Assembly (NCBI GenBank): GCA_014728765.1 | Contig: WJLA01000029.1 | Location: forward strand, 1 to 13,820 | Direction: 5' to 3' | DNA length: 13,820 nt | Origin: Candidatus Peregrinibacteria bacterium | GTDB lineage: Bacteria; Patescibacteriota; Gracilibacteria; UBA1369 | Shown: positions 1 to 7,286 of the stretch, in pieces | How positions within the stretch are numbered: position 1 is the stretch's first letter | Layout: every line of letters begins with the position of its first letter | The notes under the pieces: generated by a model | Databases searched by the model: none | What the model was told of the DNA's origin: nothing | Seen by the model: only the letters and a program-made list of their open reading frames with translations | Position numbers and translations under genes: made by a program

Positions 1-112
1 ACTGTATGAAACTGACATAATATTTGCTTATGCGCAAGAATTGGTTTTCGTTCCAAGAATTGATGGAATTGTTAATCCTGAAAACTTTTACTTAACAAAG
101 TCTGAAGAATGA
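1..112 (+). CDS. C-terminal tail of an unidentified protein (5' end outside window)
   Basis: An open frame enters from the left edge, read from position 2, and ends at TGA 110-112. It gives 36 residues, beginning LYETDIIFAYAQELVFVPRI and ending LTKSEE. Its stop overlaps the start of the phosphatase gene in an ATGA arrangement (109-112), which is typical of translational coupling and makes this a real coding end rather than chance. The tail holds no motif I recognise; it does not look like a STAS domain or a GHKL anti-sigma kinase, the usual partners of SpoIIE-type phosphatases. Its function cannot be stated from this fragment. Being coupled to the phosphatase, it may act in the same signalling or envelope process, which is inference. 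Confidence 0.6.
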   Translation, partial: LYETDIIFAYAQELVFVPRIDGIVNPENFYLTKSEE

Positions 113-1680
113 AATCATTAAAATCAAAATTAATACTGGCCATTTCCATCTTTGTGATTGCTCTTTTGATTTCTGCTGCAGTAATTCAAATTAGAGAAGA
201 AAGGAAGAATATTACTCAGGATATTTTTGAAAATGCGATGTCTTTTGCCGAATTGACTTCAGAAAGCATAATAAATGATTATAAACTCTATTTGATACCT
301 GAGTCATTTTTGTATTTTAATAGAGAAATAGAACAAGTTTTCGATAAAAATCCTGATATTTCAAGGATCAGGATAGCTGATTATGAAGGAAATTTGTTAT
401 ATGATTCTTTGACTGAGAGTGACCAACAATTCATAGGAAAAAGAGAAGTGGAAAATGATCTTTTAAAAAAACAATTGAAATCAAAAAATTTATCTGTAAA
501 AGAAAAGGATCAGAATAATGCCATTTATTACAAGAAAGATGAAAACGGCAATCTGAATTCAATAGATTTTGAAGAGAATGCGGTTGATGGGTTATTCCCC
601 GGTGAAAAAATTGAATATATTGTTAATCCTGCCGATGATCAGTTTGCTGTAATTTATGATGTTACATATCAAGCATTAGAAAGCAGAATTTTTGCTTCTC
701 AGATACGAATATTTATCATTTCCGTATTTGGACTTTCAATTGGAATTATTTTAGCGATTATTTTAGGAACGGCTATTACAAGGCCTATCAAAGAATTGAA
801 AAAAGGTGCTGAAATTTTGGCTACAGGAGATTTGACGCACCGCGTTAAAGTAAACACTAAAGACGAAACAAAGCTTTTAGCTGATAGTTTTAATAAAATG
901 GCGGCGGATTTGCAAGAAAGTACAAAAGCATTAGTTTATAAAGAAAGAGTCGGAAAAGAATTGGAATTGGCAAAAGAAATACAAAAAAGTATTATTCCAA
1001 AATCAATTCCAAGGGTGAGTGGTATTGATATAAGTGCAGGCTTGATTCCCGCGGAAGAAATTGGTGGAGATTGTTATGATTTTTTGTCCGTTGATGAGCA
1101 TAATATGTTATTTTATCTTGGTGATGTAACAGGCCATGGTGTTCCTTCAGGGATAGTTGTATCGATTGCAAATGCTTTGTTTTACACTTTTGCCGGGACA
1201 AAACCAATGAATGAAATTTTAGCGGACGTAAATAAGGTGTTGAAAGAAAAAACCGTTGCCAATATGTTTATTACATTGGTGCTGTTGAATTGGGATCAAA
1301 TGAATCAAAAAATGACTTATGTCAGCGCCGGTCATGAACAAATTATTCATTATAAAGCTTCTACGGGAGAGGTTAGCTTGTTACCGGCAGGTGGATTGGC
1401 GCTTGGAATGATTAAAGATATTCAAAAAACTCTCAAAATTAGAGACATAGATTTGGATCGTGGTGATGTTTTAGTGCTTTATTCTGATGGTATTCCGGAA
1501 GCATGGCAGAATGATAAATTGATGTACGGTATGGAAAGATTTCAAAAAATAGTGGCGGAATATGGAAGGTTTGAAACCGCATTAGCGATAAGAAATGCAC
1601 TTTTGGCCGATGTGCATATGTTTAGAAAGGGATACAAACAAATGGATGATATTACAACTATTGTAATAAAGAGAAAATAG
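109..1680 (+). CDS. Membrane sensor phosphatase: extracytoplasmic sensor, HAMP, PP2C (SpoIIE/RsbU family)
   Basis: A 523-residue predicted serine/threonine phosphatase of the metal-dependent PP2C family. A first membrane helix lies at about residues 7-27. An extracytoplasmic segment of about 165 residues follows, containing IRIADYEGNLLYDS, which resembles a single-CACHE/PAS-like sensor fold. A second helix lies at about 199-222. A HAMP domain follows at about 223-276, beginning with the TRPI motif, then a helical linker. The phosphatase domain covers about 295-520. Its metal-binding acidic positions are all present: GGDCYD (D321, D324), GDVTGHG (D339), YSDG (D460) and DDITT (D513, D514), so it should be active. 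Family members usually dephosphorylate STAS-domain anti-sigma antagonists, but no STAS or anti-sigma gene is visible here. The start overlaps the upstream stop by 4 nt, and the HtrA-like gene begins 31 nt after it ends. The sensed signal and the substrate are unknown. Confidence 0.93.
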   Translation: MKSLKSKLILAISIFVIALLISAAVIQIREERKNITQDIFENAMSFAELTSESIINDYKLYLIPESFLYFNREIEQVFDKNPDISRIRIADYEGNLLYDSLTESDQQFIGKREVENDLLKKQLKSKNLSVKEKDQNNAIYYKKDENGNLNSIDFEENAVDGLFPGEKIEYIVNPADDQFAVIYDVTYQALESRIFASQIRIFIISVFGLSIGIILAIILGTAITRPIKELKKGAEILATGDLTHRVKVNTKDETKLLADSFNKMAADLQESTKALVYKERVGKELELAKEIQKSIIPKSIPRVSGIDISAGLIPAEEIGGDCYDFLSVDEHNMLFYLGDVTGHGVPSGIVVSIANALFYTFAGTKPMNEILADVNKVLKEKTVANMFITLVLLNWDQMNQKMTYVSAGHEQIIHYKASTGEVSLLPAGGLALGMIKDIQKTLKIRDIDLDRGDVLVLYSDGIPEAWQNDKLMYGMERFQKIVAEYGRFETALAIRNALLADVHMFRKGYKQMDDITTIVIKRK

Positions 1681-1711
1681 TGTATTTTTTTTCTGCTTGT
1701 AAATTTATATA

Positions 1712-2845
1712 ATGAAGAAAAAAATTGTTTCAATTATTGTAAGTGTTATTTTCGGTGTGATAGGTGGTGCGCTAACATTTATCTTGTTTTTTAATTTCGT
1801 GATAGAGGATGGTAAGTTTAATTATACTGAAAAAATTGTTGAAAGAAATGTCTATGTAGAAGAATCGGCTGTTAATACGGCCATTGAGAAAGTATCTGAT
1901 TCGTTAATGGCTGTGGTTAATGTTAATGATTTGAATAATTATAAAAAGATAGCAGGTGTTTCGAAAGACATTTGTTTAAGAATTTTAACAAATGAAGATT
2001 GTGATATTGATCGAAAGCATGGGGTAATTATTTCGAATGATGGATATATATTGATTACTGGAATTGACCAAAATTTGGACGAATATATTGCTTTGGATCA
2101 TGAATTAAATTCTTATGGTATGGAATTAATAGACAGTAGCTTGGATTATAATTTTGTTGTTGCTCGGTTGATACCTTTGGATAATCAGGAAGTGGATTTC
2201 GATTCAATAGAATTCGCAGAATTGGAAAGAGTAAGAACTGGTCAAAAAATTATATCAATTGCATTCGCAGGATCAAAAAAACAAAACTTGGTTTTTTCAG
2301 CTTATATTAATAGTTTGTCCGGTAGAAATTTAAATGGTATTAAATTTTTAACTGCACAGGCTTCTTTACCATTTGCATTATCTGATAACTTATCGATTGA
2401 TTTTAAAGGATCTCCAATCTTAAATTTGGGTGGTCAAATGCTCGCTATCAATTCTGAAAATGGTTTGATGGATGTTGATTATATCAACAGTTTTCTGAAT
2501 CAAATAGAAAACAAAGAAAAGATATTTCTCAGAGACTGGAAATTTTCATATTTAATGTTAACTCGAGAAATTATGAATAAATATGATTTGTCTTATGAAA
2601 ATGGTGCATTATTAATATCTGCAATCAATTCTGATGGAACTTTTGAATTGAATTCCGTTAAAGAAAATGGAATTGCTAAAAAATTGGGGCTTTTATCAGG
2701 TGATTTGATTGTAGAGGTTGATGGTATAGTTTTAACAGAAGATAGGCCACTTGATGAAATATTGAAGAATAAGGAAAAAGGTGATCGAATTCGCATAAAA
2801 ATTGTTAGAGATGGTGAGAGGATTGATCTGGAAGGGATTTTATAG
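1712..2845 (+). CDS. Membrane-anchored HtrA/DegP-like protein with PDZ domain, probably catalytically dead
   Basis: A 377-residue protein with one N-terminal membrane helix (about residues 5-31) and the rest probably outside the cytoplasm. Residues about 60-265 follow the HtrA trypsin-like fold: GVIISNDGYIL (104-114) matches the stretch before the catalytic His, DSSLDYNFVVARL (141-153) matches the catalytic Asp region, and GSPILNLGGQMLAIN (from 233) matches the stretch after the catalytic Ser. By this alignment the His is replaced by Ile118 and the Ser of GNSGGP by Lys232, while Asp145 is kept. A C-terminal PDZ domain (about 290-377) includes NGIAKKLGLLSGDLIVEVDG. Active HtrA proteins degrade misfolded envelope proteins; this copy more likely binds peptides or regulates. 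C88 and C97 could form a disulfide. It lies 31 nt after the phosphatase gene, probably co-transcribed. The family call is firm; the loss of activity rests on an alignment by eye. Confidence 0.8.
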   Translation: MKKKIVSIIVSVIFGVIGGALTFILFFNFVIEDGKFNYTEKIVERNVYVEESAVNTAIEKVSDSLMAVVNVNDLNNYKKIAGVSKDICLRILTNEDCDIDRKHGVIISNDGYILITGIDQNLDEYIALDHELNSYGMELIDSSLDYNFVVARLIPLDNQEVDFDSIEFAELERVRTGQKIISIAFAGSKKQNLVFSAYINSLSGRNLNGIKFLTAQASLPFALSDNLSIDFKGSPILNLGGQMLAINSENGLMDVDYINSFLNQIENKEKIFLRDWKFSYLMLTREIMNKYDLSYENGALLISAINSDGTFELNSVKENGIAKKLGLLSGDLIVEVDGIVLTEDRPLDEILKNKEKGDRIRIKIVRDGERIDLEGIL

Positions 2846-2852
2846 TTTTAAA

Positions 2853-2942
2853 TGGTGCGCAAGAGAGGACTTGAACCTCCATGGGCATTAAAGGCCCACT
2901 ACCCCCTCAAGGTAGCGCGTCTACCAGTTCCGCCACTTGCGC
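2853..2942 (-). tRNA. tRNA-Leu (anticodon GAG)
   Basis: Read on the minus strand, the 90-nt sequence folds as a class II tRNA. The acceptor stem pairs GCGCAAG with CTTGCGC, followed by discriminator A and an encoded CCA (complement of 2853-2855). The D-arm contains the GG of AACTGGTAGA. The anticodon stem CTACC/GGTAG encloses loop TTGAGGG with anticodon GAG, which reads CUU and CUC leucine codons. A long variable arm (TGGGCctttaatGCCCA) and A73 are both typical of leucine tRNAs. The T-arm contains GTTCAAGTC. The gene lies 7 nt beyond, and opposite to, the HtrA-like gene. Confidence 0.96.
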
Positions 2943-2953
2943 ATGGTGCACTC

Positions 2954-2981
2954 ATTTTAATTTTTTTATCCAAAAGTGCAA
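2954..2981 (-). promoter_or_regulatory. Possible sigma70-type promoter for tRNA-Leu
   Basis: On the minus strand, TTGCAC (complement of 2976-2981) and TAAAAT (complement of 2954-2959) are separated by 16 nt. The -10 box matches the consensus at five of six positions; the -35 keeps only the TTG. Transcription would begin a few bases before the mature tRNA 5' end at 2942, a sensible distance. In such AT-rich DNA, chance matches are common, so this is tentative. Confidence 0.4.
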
Positions 2982-3004
2982 GTGTCGAATATTTGAAAAT
3001 TATC

Positions 3005-3033
3005 TTGATGTTTAAATTTGCTTATGATAAATT
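3005..3033 (+). promoter_or_regulatory. Possible extended -10 promoter for tRNA-Val
   Basis: TTGATG (3005-3010) and TAAATT (3028-3033) lie 17 nt apart, and a TGA immediately before the -10 box supplies the TGn of an extended -10 element. Initiation would fall near 3040, about a dozen bases before the mature tRNA-Val end at 3053. Each hexamer matches the sigma70 consensus at four of six positions. The placement is good but the boxes are imperfect. Confidence 0.42.
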
Positions 3034-3052
3034 CATCGAGCTTTCAGAGAAA

Positions 3053-3128
3053 GGGCGCTTAGCTCAGTTGGTAGAGCATCTCGTTTACACCGAGGAGGTC
3101 AGGAGTTCGAATCTCTTAGCGCCCACCA
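3053..3128 (+). tRNA. tRNA-Val (anticodon UAC)
   Basis: A 76-nt class I tRNA. The acceptor stem pairs GGGCGCT with AGCGCCC and is followed by A73 and an encoded CCA (3126-3128). The D-stem pairs GCTC with GAGC around AGTTGGTA. The anticodon stem TCTCG/CGAGG holds loop TTTACAC with anticodon TAC (UAC), which reads valine codons GUA/GUG and possibly more by wobble. The T-arm contains the conserved GTTCGAATC. It is transcribed away from the tRNA-Leu gene, 110 nt to its left. Confidence 0.97.
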
Positions 3129-3133
3129 TGATA

Positions 3134-3160
3134 ATATAAGCTAAAAAAACAGCTTATTAT
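3134..3160 (+). terminator. Weak hairpin downstream of tRNA-Val, possible terminator
   Basis: ATAAGCT (3136-3142) and AGCTTAT (3151-3157) are inverted repeats around an A-rich 8-nt loop, starting a few bases after the tRNA CCA end. The stem is 7 bp and AT-rich, with a possible bulged extension. No proper run of T follows; the next bases are TATTGATTTG. It may help end or process the tRNA transcript, but it is not a standard intrinsic terminator. Confidence 0.3.
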
Positions 3161-3200
3161 TGATTTGTCAATTAGTCTTGTTGCTAAGTTTTGAGATGTA

Positions 3201-3229
3201 TTTTGTATCTATATGATTTGTGGTATATT
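3201..3229 (+). promoter_or_regulatory. Possible extended -10 promoter for dcd-ileS
   Basis: TGGTATATT (3221-3229) is a good extended -10 element (TGn followed by TATATT). A weak -35-like TTTTGT at 3201-3206 sits 17 nt upstream. Initiation near 3236 would leave a leader of about 18 nt before the dcd start codon at 3254, with no Shine-Dalgarno sequence in it. This is the only promoter-like element I see between tRNA-Val and dcd. Confidence 0.4.
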
Positions 3230-3253
3230 TTTGGCCGAAATAATTAAAATACT

Positions 3254-3898
3254 ATGATTTTATCGGATAAAGATATCAAGGATTTGATGGAAAAAGGTGA
3301 GATTGTTGTTGAGTCACCGGATGGTAAGCATGTAGAGCATACCAAATGCGCCTCAATGGATTTTAGGTTGGGGAATGTTTTTAAAGTGTATGACCATTCA
3401 AAACATGCTGTATTAGACCCAACAAGGCCTGAAACTTTGGTGGGAGCTACAAAAACGATTGCGGTTGAAGAAGCTGACACTCCTTTCATAGTTCAACCGG
3501 GGGAATTTATTCTTGGAGTAACCATGGAAAAAATCAAAGTTCCGGATTTTTTGGTAGCTAGGTGTGAAGGGCGTAGTTCAATTGGTAGACTTGGTATTAT
3601 AATACACTCTACAGCAGGTTTTGTTGATCCCGGATTTGAAGGGAATATCACTTTGGAAATTACAAATATCAATAGAATGCCAGTTGCACTTTATCCGGGT
3701 ATGAGAATAGGTCAATTTGCATTCGAAAAAATGACAAGTGTTGCTGAAACACCATATTATAAAAAGTCGACTTCCAAGTATTCAAATCAAATCTTGCCTG
3801 AAGAAAGTCGAATTGCGCTGGACCCTGAATTTGAACTAATCAGAAAAGCAAATGCAATTAAAGAAGAAATAGTTATAAAAGAAACAAAAAATGTTTAA
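3254..3898 (+). CDS. dcd: dCTP deaminase
   Basis: This cytoplasmic enzyme deaminates dCTP to dUTP, the first step toward dUMP for thymidylate synthesis. The protein is 214 residues, slightly longer than the E. coli enzyme of about 193, with the extra length in the charged C-terminal tail. Diagnostic segments are the MDFRLGN motif near residue 35, ARCEGRSSIGRLG and HSTAGFVDPGFEGNITLEITN split across about 103-138. The catalytic glutamate of the family corresponds to E135 in the ITLEITN segment. The C-terminal lid region YYKKSTSKYSNQ is also present. Whether it also has the dUTPase activity of bifunctional archaeal relatives cannot be settled by eye. The gene overlaps ileS by 8 nt (3891-3898), so the two are almost certainly co-transcribed and probably translationally coupled. 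Confidence 0.94.
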   Translation: MILSDKDIKDLMEKGEIVVESPDGKHVEHTKCASMDFRLGNVFKVYDHSKHAVLDPTRPETLVGATKTIAVEEADTPFIVQPGEFILGVTMEKIKVPDFLVARCEGRSSIGRLGIIIHSTAGFVDPGFEGNITLEITNINRMPVALYPGMRIGQFAFEKMTSVAETPYYKKSTSKYSNQILPEESRIALDPEFELIRKANAIKEEIVIKETKNV

Positions 3899-6800
3899 TC
3901 AAGTTAATCAAAATCAATCTTTTCCGGAACTTGAATTAAGAGTTTTAGAAAAATGGAAAAAAGAAGACACATTTAAGAAGTCCTTGGATAACAGAAAAGA
4001 TTGTCAAAAATCCGTTTTTTTTGATGGTCCGCCTTTCGCTAACGGTATGCCTCATTATGGCCATATTTTGCAAGGTATATTAAAGGACGCCATGTCCCGA
4101 TATAAAACTATGCGAGGTTATTATGTGCCAAGGATAGCGGGTTGGGATACACATGGTTTACCTGTGGAAAATGAGGTTGAAAAGCAACATGGAATAAAAT
4201 CTAAAATTGATATTGAAAAGATTGGTGTTGAGAAATTCTGTGCTGACTGTAGAGAAAGTGTATTTAAATATAAGGAAGAGTTTGAAAAAACATATGAAAG
4301 AATCGGAAGGTGGGTAGATATTGAAAACGGTTATGCCACTTTGAACCATGACTATATGGAGTCAATATGGTGGGTATTTAAACGTATATGGGAGAAGGGC
4401 TTGGTTTATAAAGGCTATAAACCAATGCATATTTCAACAGCTCTTGAAACTCCGCTTTCTAATTTTGAGGTTTCGTTAAACTATAAAGATGTTACCGATT
4501 TCAGTGTGACTGCTATGTTTGAGCTGGAAGATCAGCCTGGAGTATATCTGCTTGCCTGGACAACAACTCCATGGACTTTGCCCGGAAATCAGGCGCTGGC
4601 AATCAACAAGGCTTTAAAATATTTAAAGGTTAAGTATCAGGATAAAGTATTTATTGTTGCTGAATCAAGGCTTGAAAGTGTTTTTAAAGATAAGGAATAC
4701 CAAGTGCTGGAAAAGCAGAGTGCGGACGAATTAATTGGAAAAAAATATAAACCGCTTTTTGATTATTATCTAAATATTGATCAAAATTATTTTCAAATTG
4801 TTGATGCGGATTTCGTTACTGATGAAGGTGGAACCGGAATTGTACATATTGCGGGAGGATTTGGTGAAGATGACTATAATGTTATTAAATCAATGAAATT
4901 AGAGCCCATCATTCATGTTGAAATGAATGGTGAATTTAAAGATGAAGTCGTTGATTTTGCTGGTAAATATGTTAAAGGTCAAGATCAAAATATTGGAAAA
5001 TATTTAGAAGAGCGAGGCCTTCTTTTCTCTCATGAAAATTATCGTCATTCCTATCCTCATTGCTGGAGAACCGATACTCCACTTTTAAATTATGTTACTG
5101 AGTCATGGTTTATTGAAGTGACAAAAGTGAAAGAGAATATGATTGATAATAATAAGTTGATAAACTGGTTACCAGAACATTTAAAAAATGGGAGATTTGG
5201 AAAAGGTCTTGAAACGGCTCCTGACTGGAGCATTTCCAGGAGTCGCTATTGGGGTTGTCCTTTGCCGATATGGAGCAATCAAAATGGTGATGTTATCTGT
5301 ATTGGTTCTTTAGAGGAATTAAAGCTATACACCGACGGAAAATTGCCAATGAGAGAAGAAAAAATTGATCTTCATAAGCCTTATATTGATGAGATAACAT
5401 TCATGCACCCTGATCATAAGGATTCTACAGATGAAAAATATTTAATGAAAAGAATACCTGATGTTTTCGATTGTTGGTTTGAAAGTGGCGCAATGCCTTA
5501 TGCGCAGTTGCATTACCCATTTGAAAATAATGAAGAGTTTGAAAATAATTTTCCGGCGGATTTTATTATAGAAGCAATAGATCAAACCAGGGGTTGGTTT
5601 TATACTTTACATGTTTTGGCCTCTATTTTGTTTGATCAGCCTGCATTTAAAAATGTAGTGGTAACTGGGCATATATTGGCTGAAGATGGTGAGAAACTTT
5701 CCAAAAGAAAGAAAAATTTTGTAGATCCTCAAGTTTTATTCGCTGAGAAAGGAGTTGATGCGATGCGAATGATTCTTTATACGTCACCTTTGGTAAATGG
5801 TGGTAGTGTTAGATTTTCCAATAGAATTGTTGAGGAAATGCTGAAAAAATTCACTTTAACCATTTGGAATACTTATAGTTTTTTTGTTACATATGCAAAT
5901 ATTGATAAATGGGATCAAACAAAATGCAAATCTGATTTTATTCCAACACATGAACTCGATAAATGGATTTTGTCAGAATTGAACGATTTGATTAAAGTTT
6001 CTACTGAGCAAATGGATCAATTCAATATGATGAAGGCAACCAGGCCAATGCTTGATTTTGTAGATAATCTTTCTAATTGGTACATTCGTAGGTCGAGAAG
6101 AAGATTTTGGAAATCCGAGAATGACCAAGACAAATCATCTGCCTATCAGACTTTATATACCGTTCTGGTTAAGTTTTCAAAAATTTTAGCTCCATTTATG
6201 CCATTTTTATCTGAAGAGATTTATACAAATCTTACAAATCAAGAGTCAGTTCATTTGTCTGATTGGCCTGAGTTTGAAGAATCTGCAATTGATAGAGAAT
6301 TAAATATTAAGACTAATGTCATTAGGACAATTGTAACGCTTGGTCATTCAGTGCGAGATAAAGCGAAAATTAAAGTTAGACAACCGCTCTCAAAGGTTAG
6401 AATTGCTTTACCGGATAATATTGATAAATCAATAATTAATATTTATCGGGAAATAATTGCTGAGGAATTAAATGTAAAAGAAGTTGAATACTTAAATGAT
6501 ATACAAGGCATTGTCAGTGTTGTGGTTATGCCAAATGCTAAAGTTTTAGGACCAAAATATGGTAAAGATGTACAAGAAATAATCAGAAAAGCTAAGAACG
6601 GAGAGTTTGAAATTGTTGATGAAAAAATAAAGATCGGTGATTATGAGTTGTTAGAAGGTGAATATGAAATTGGATATGAAAGTGAAGCGGGAGTCGATGC
6701 TGAGAATTTAAATGGTATTACAGTTATTTTGGATACTGAAGTAACTGAAGAGTTGATGATGGAAGGATTTGCCAGAGATATTGTCAGAACAATTCAAGAA

Positions 6801-7013
6801 TTGAGAAAAGATGCAGATTATAATGTTTCTGATAGAATTATATTGAATATAAGAGCGGAAGGAAAAATTGAAGAGGCTGTCACTAAATTTGCCGACTATA
6901 TAGCCAGAGAAACTTTAGCTAACGAATTGCAGCAAAGTGGAGATTTGGAATGGGATAAAGAAAAAATAATTGAACTGGAAGGTCAAAAAGTGGTTGTTGC
7001 TGTAAAAAGGTGA
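3891..7013 (+). CDS. ileS: Isoleucyl-tRNA synthetase, type 2 (eukaryote-like)
   Basis: This 1040-residue class I aminoacyl-tRNA synthetase charges tRNA-Ile with isoleucine. The start gives the expected N-terminus leading to FFDGPPFANGMPHYGH, with the HIGH-type motif HYGH at 55-58. GWDTHGLPVE follows. The inserted CP1 editing domain carries the threonine-rich WTTTPWTLPGN and GTGIVHIAGGFGEDDY, used to hydrolyse mischarged Val-tRNA. FDCWFESGAMPYAQ and the KMSKS-type motif KLSKR (602-606) complete the catalytic core. The anticodon-binding domain starts near residue 690, and RDIVRTIQELRKDADY lies near the end. KLSKRKKN rather than KMSKSLGN, and a C-terminus without a cysteine zinc finger, place it in the type 2 class, which is typically insensitive to mupirocin; that property is inferred. 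It ends with TGA directly before the secG promoter. Confidence 0.97.
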   Translation: MFNQVNQNQSFPELELRVLEKWKKEDTFKKSLDNRKDCQKSVFFDGPPFANGMPHYGHILQGILKDAMSRYKTMRGYYVPRIAGWDTHGLPVENEVEKQHGIKSKIDIEKIGVEKFCADCRESVFKYKEEFEKTYERIGRWVDIENGYATLNHDYMESIWWVFKRIWEKGLVYKGYKPMHISTALETPLSNFEVSLNYKDVTDFSVTAMFELEDQPGVYLLAWTTTPWTLPGNQALAINKALKYLKVKYQDKVFIVAESRLESVFKDKEYQVLEKQSADELIGKKYKPLFDYYLNIDQNYFQIVDADFVTDEGGTGIVHIAGGFGEDDYNVIKSMKLEPIIHVEMNGEFKDEVVDFAGKYVKGQDQNIGKYLEERGLLFSHENYRHSYPHCWRTDTPLLNYVTESWFIEVTKVKENMIDNNKLINWLPEHLKNGRFGKGLETAPDWSISRSRYWGCPLPIWSNQNGDVICIGSLEELKLYTDGKLPMREEKIDLHKPYIDEITFMHPDHKDSTDEKYLMKRIPDVFDCWFESGAMPYAQLHYPFENNEEFENNFPADFIIEAIDQTRGWFYTLHVLASILFDQPAFKNVVVTGHILAEDGEKLSKRKKNFVDPQVLFAEKGVDAMRMILYTSPLVNGGSVRFSNRIVEEMLKKFTLTIWNTYSFFVTYANIDKWDQTKCKSDFIPTHELDKWILSELNDLIKVSTEQMDQFNMMKATRPMLDFVDNLSNWYIRRSRRRFWKSENDQDKSSAYQTLYTVLVKFSKILAPFMPFLSEEIYTNLTNQESVHLSDWPEFEESAIDRELNIKTNVIRTIVTLGHSVRDKAKIKVRQPLSKVRIALPDNIDKSIINIYREIIAEELNVKEVEYLNDIQGIVSVVVMPNAKVLGPKYGKDVQEIIRKAKNGEFEIVDEKIKIGDYELLEGEYEIGYESEAGVDAENLNGITVILDTEVTEELMMEGFARDIVRTIQELRKDADYNVSDRIILNIRAEGKIEEAVTKFADYIARETLANELQQSGDLEWDKEKIIELEGQKVVVAVKR

Positions 7014-7042
7014 TTGACCTTGTTATAATAAAATGATATATA
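7014..7042 (+). promoter_or_regulatory. Promoter upstream of secG
   Basis: TTGACC (7014-7019), five of six matches to the -35 consensus, and TATATA (7037-7042) are separated by exactly 17 nt. Initiation near 7049 would give a leader of about 15 nt to the secG start. The -35 box begins on the base after the ileS stop codon. A second, overlapping candidate is the extended -10 TGTTATAAT at 7021-7029, without a clear -35. Between them this is the most convincing promoter region in the window. Confidence 0.55.
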
Positions 7043-7063
7043 CCCACTGTTAACAAAGAAAAA

Positions 7064-7282
7064 ATGGAAACAATTTTACAAGTAATACAAATAGTAATAT
7101 CAATCTTATTGATGATTACAATATTGGTTCAGAATAAAACGGAAGGTTTTAATGCCGCTACTATGAGTAGTGCAAGTCCTATACAAACTCAAAAAAGAGG
7201 AGCTGAAAAAGTATTGTTCAATGCGACAATAGTTTTGGCGGTTTTGTTTGTTTTAGCATCTCTTTCATTTATTTTTGTTTAA
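7064..7282 (+). CDS. secG: Preprotein translocase subunit SecG
   Basis: A 72-residue inner-membrane protein with two hydrophobic helices (about residues 3-22 and 50-71) joined by a polar loop. The loop begins VQNKTEGFNAATMSS, matching the family pattern in which a conserved hydrophobic-Q segment is followed by a Gly/Ser-rich stretch, and contains KRGAEKVLF before the second helix. SecG associates with SecYE and assists SecA-driven protein export. The leader has an A/G-rich stretch (AAAGAAAAA) but no true Shine-Dalgarno core. The solute-binding protein gene begins 4 nt after the stop, so the two form one transcription unit. Confidence 0.92.
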   Translation: METILQVIQIVISILLMITILVQNKTEGFNAATMSSASPIQTQKRGAEKVLFNATIVLAVLFVLASLSFIFV

Positions 7283-7286
7283 TTAA

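Noticed and set aside
1708..1713. Perfect TATAAT upstream of the HtrA-like gene
   Set aside because: It overlaps the start codon itself, so initiation would fall inside the gene; no suitable -35 is present beyond a run of T.
2852..3139. Open frame of 95 codons on the plus strand across both tRNA genes
   Set aside because: It runs antisense through tRNA-Leu and sense through tRNA-Val; the protein has no family resemblance and the tRNAs explain the sequence fully.
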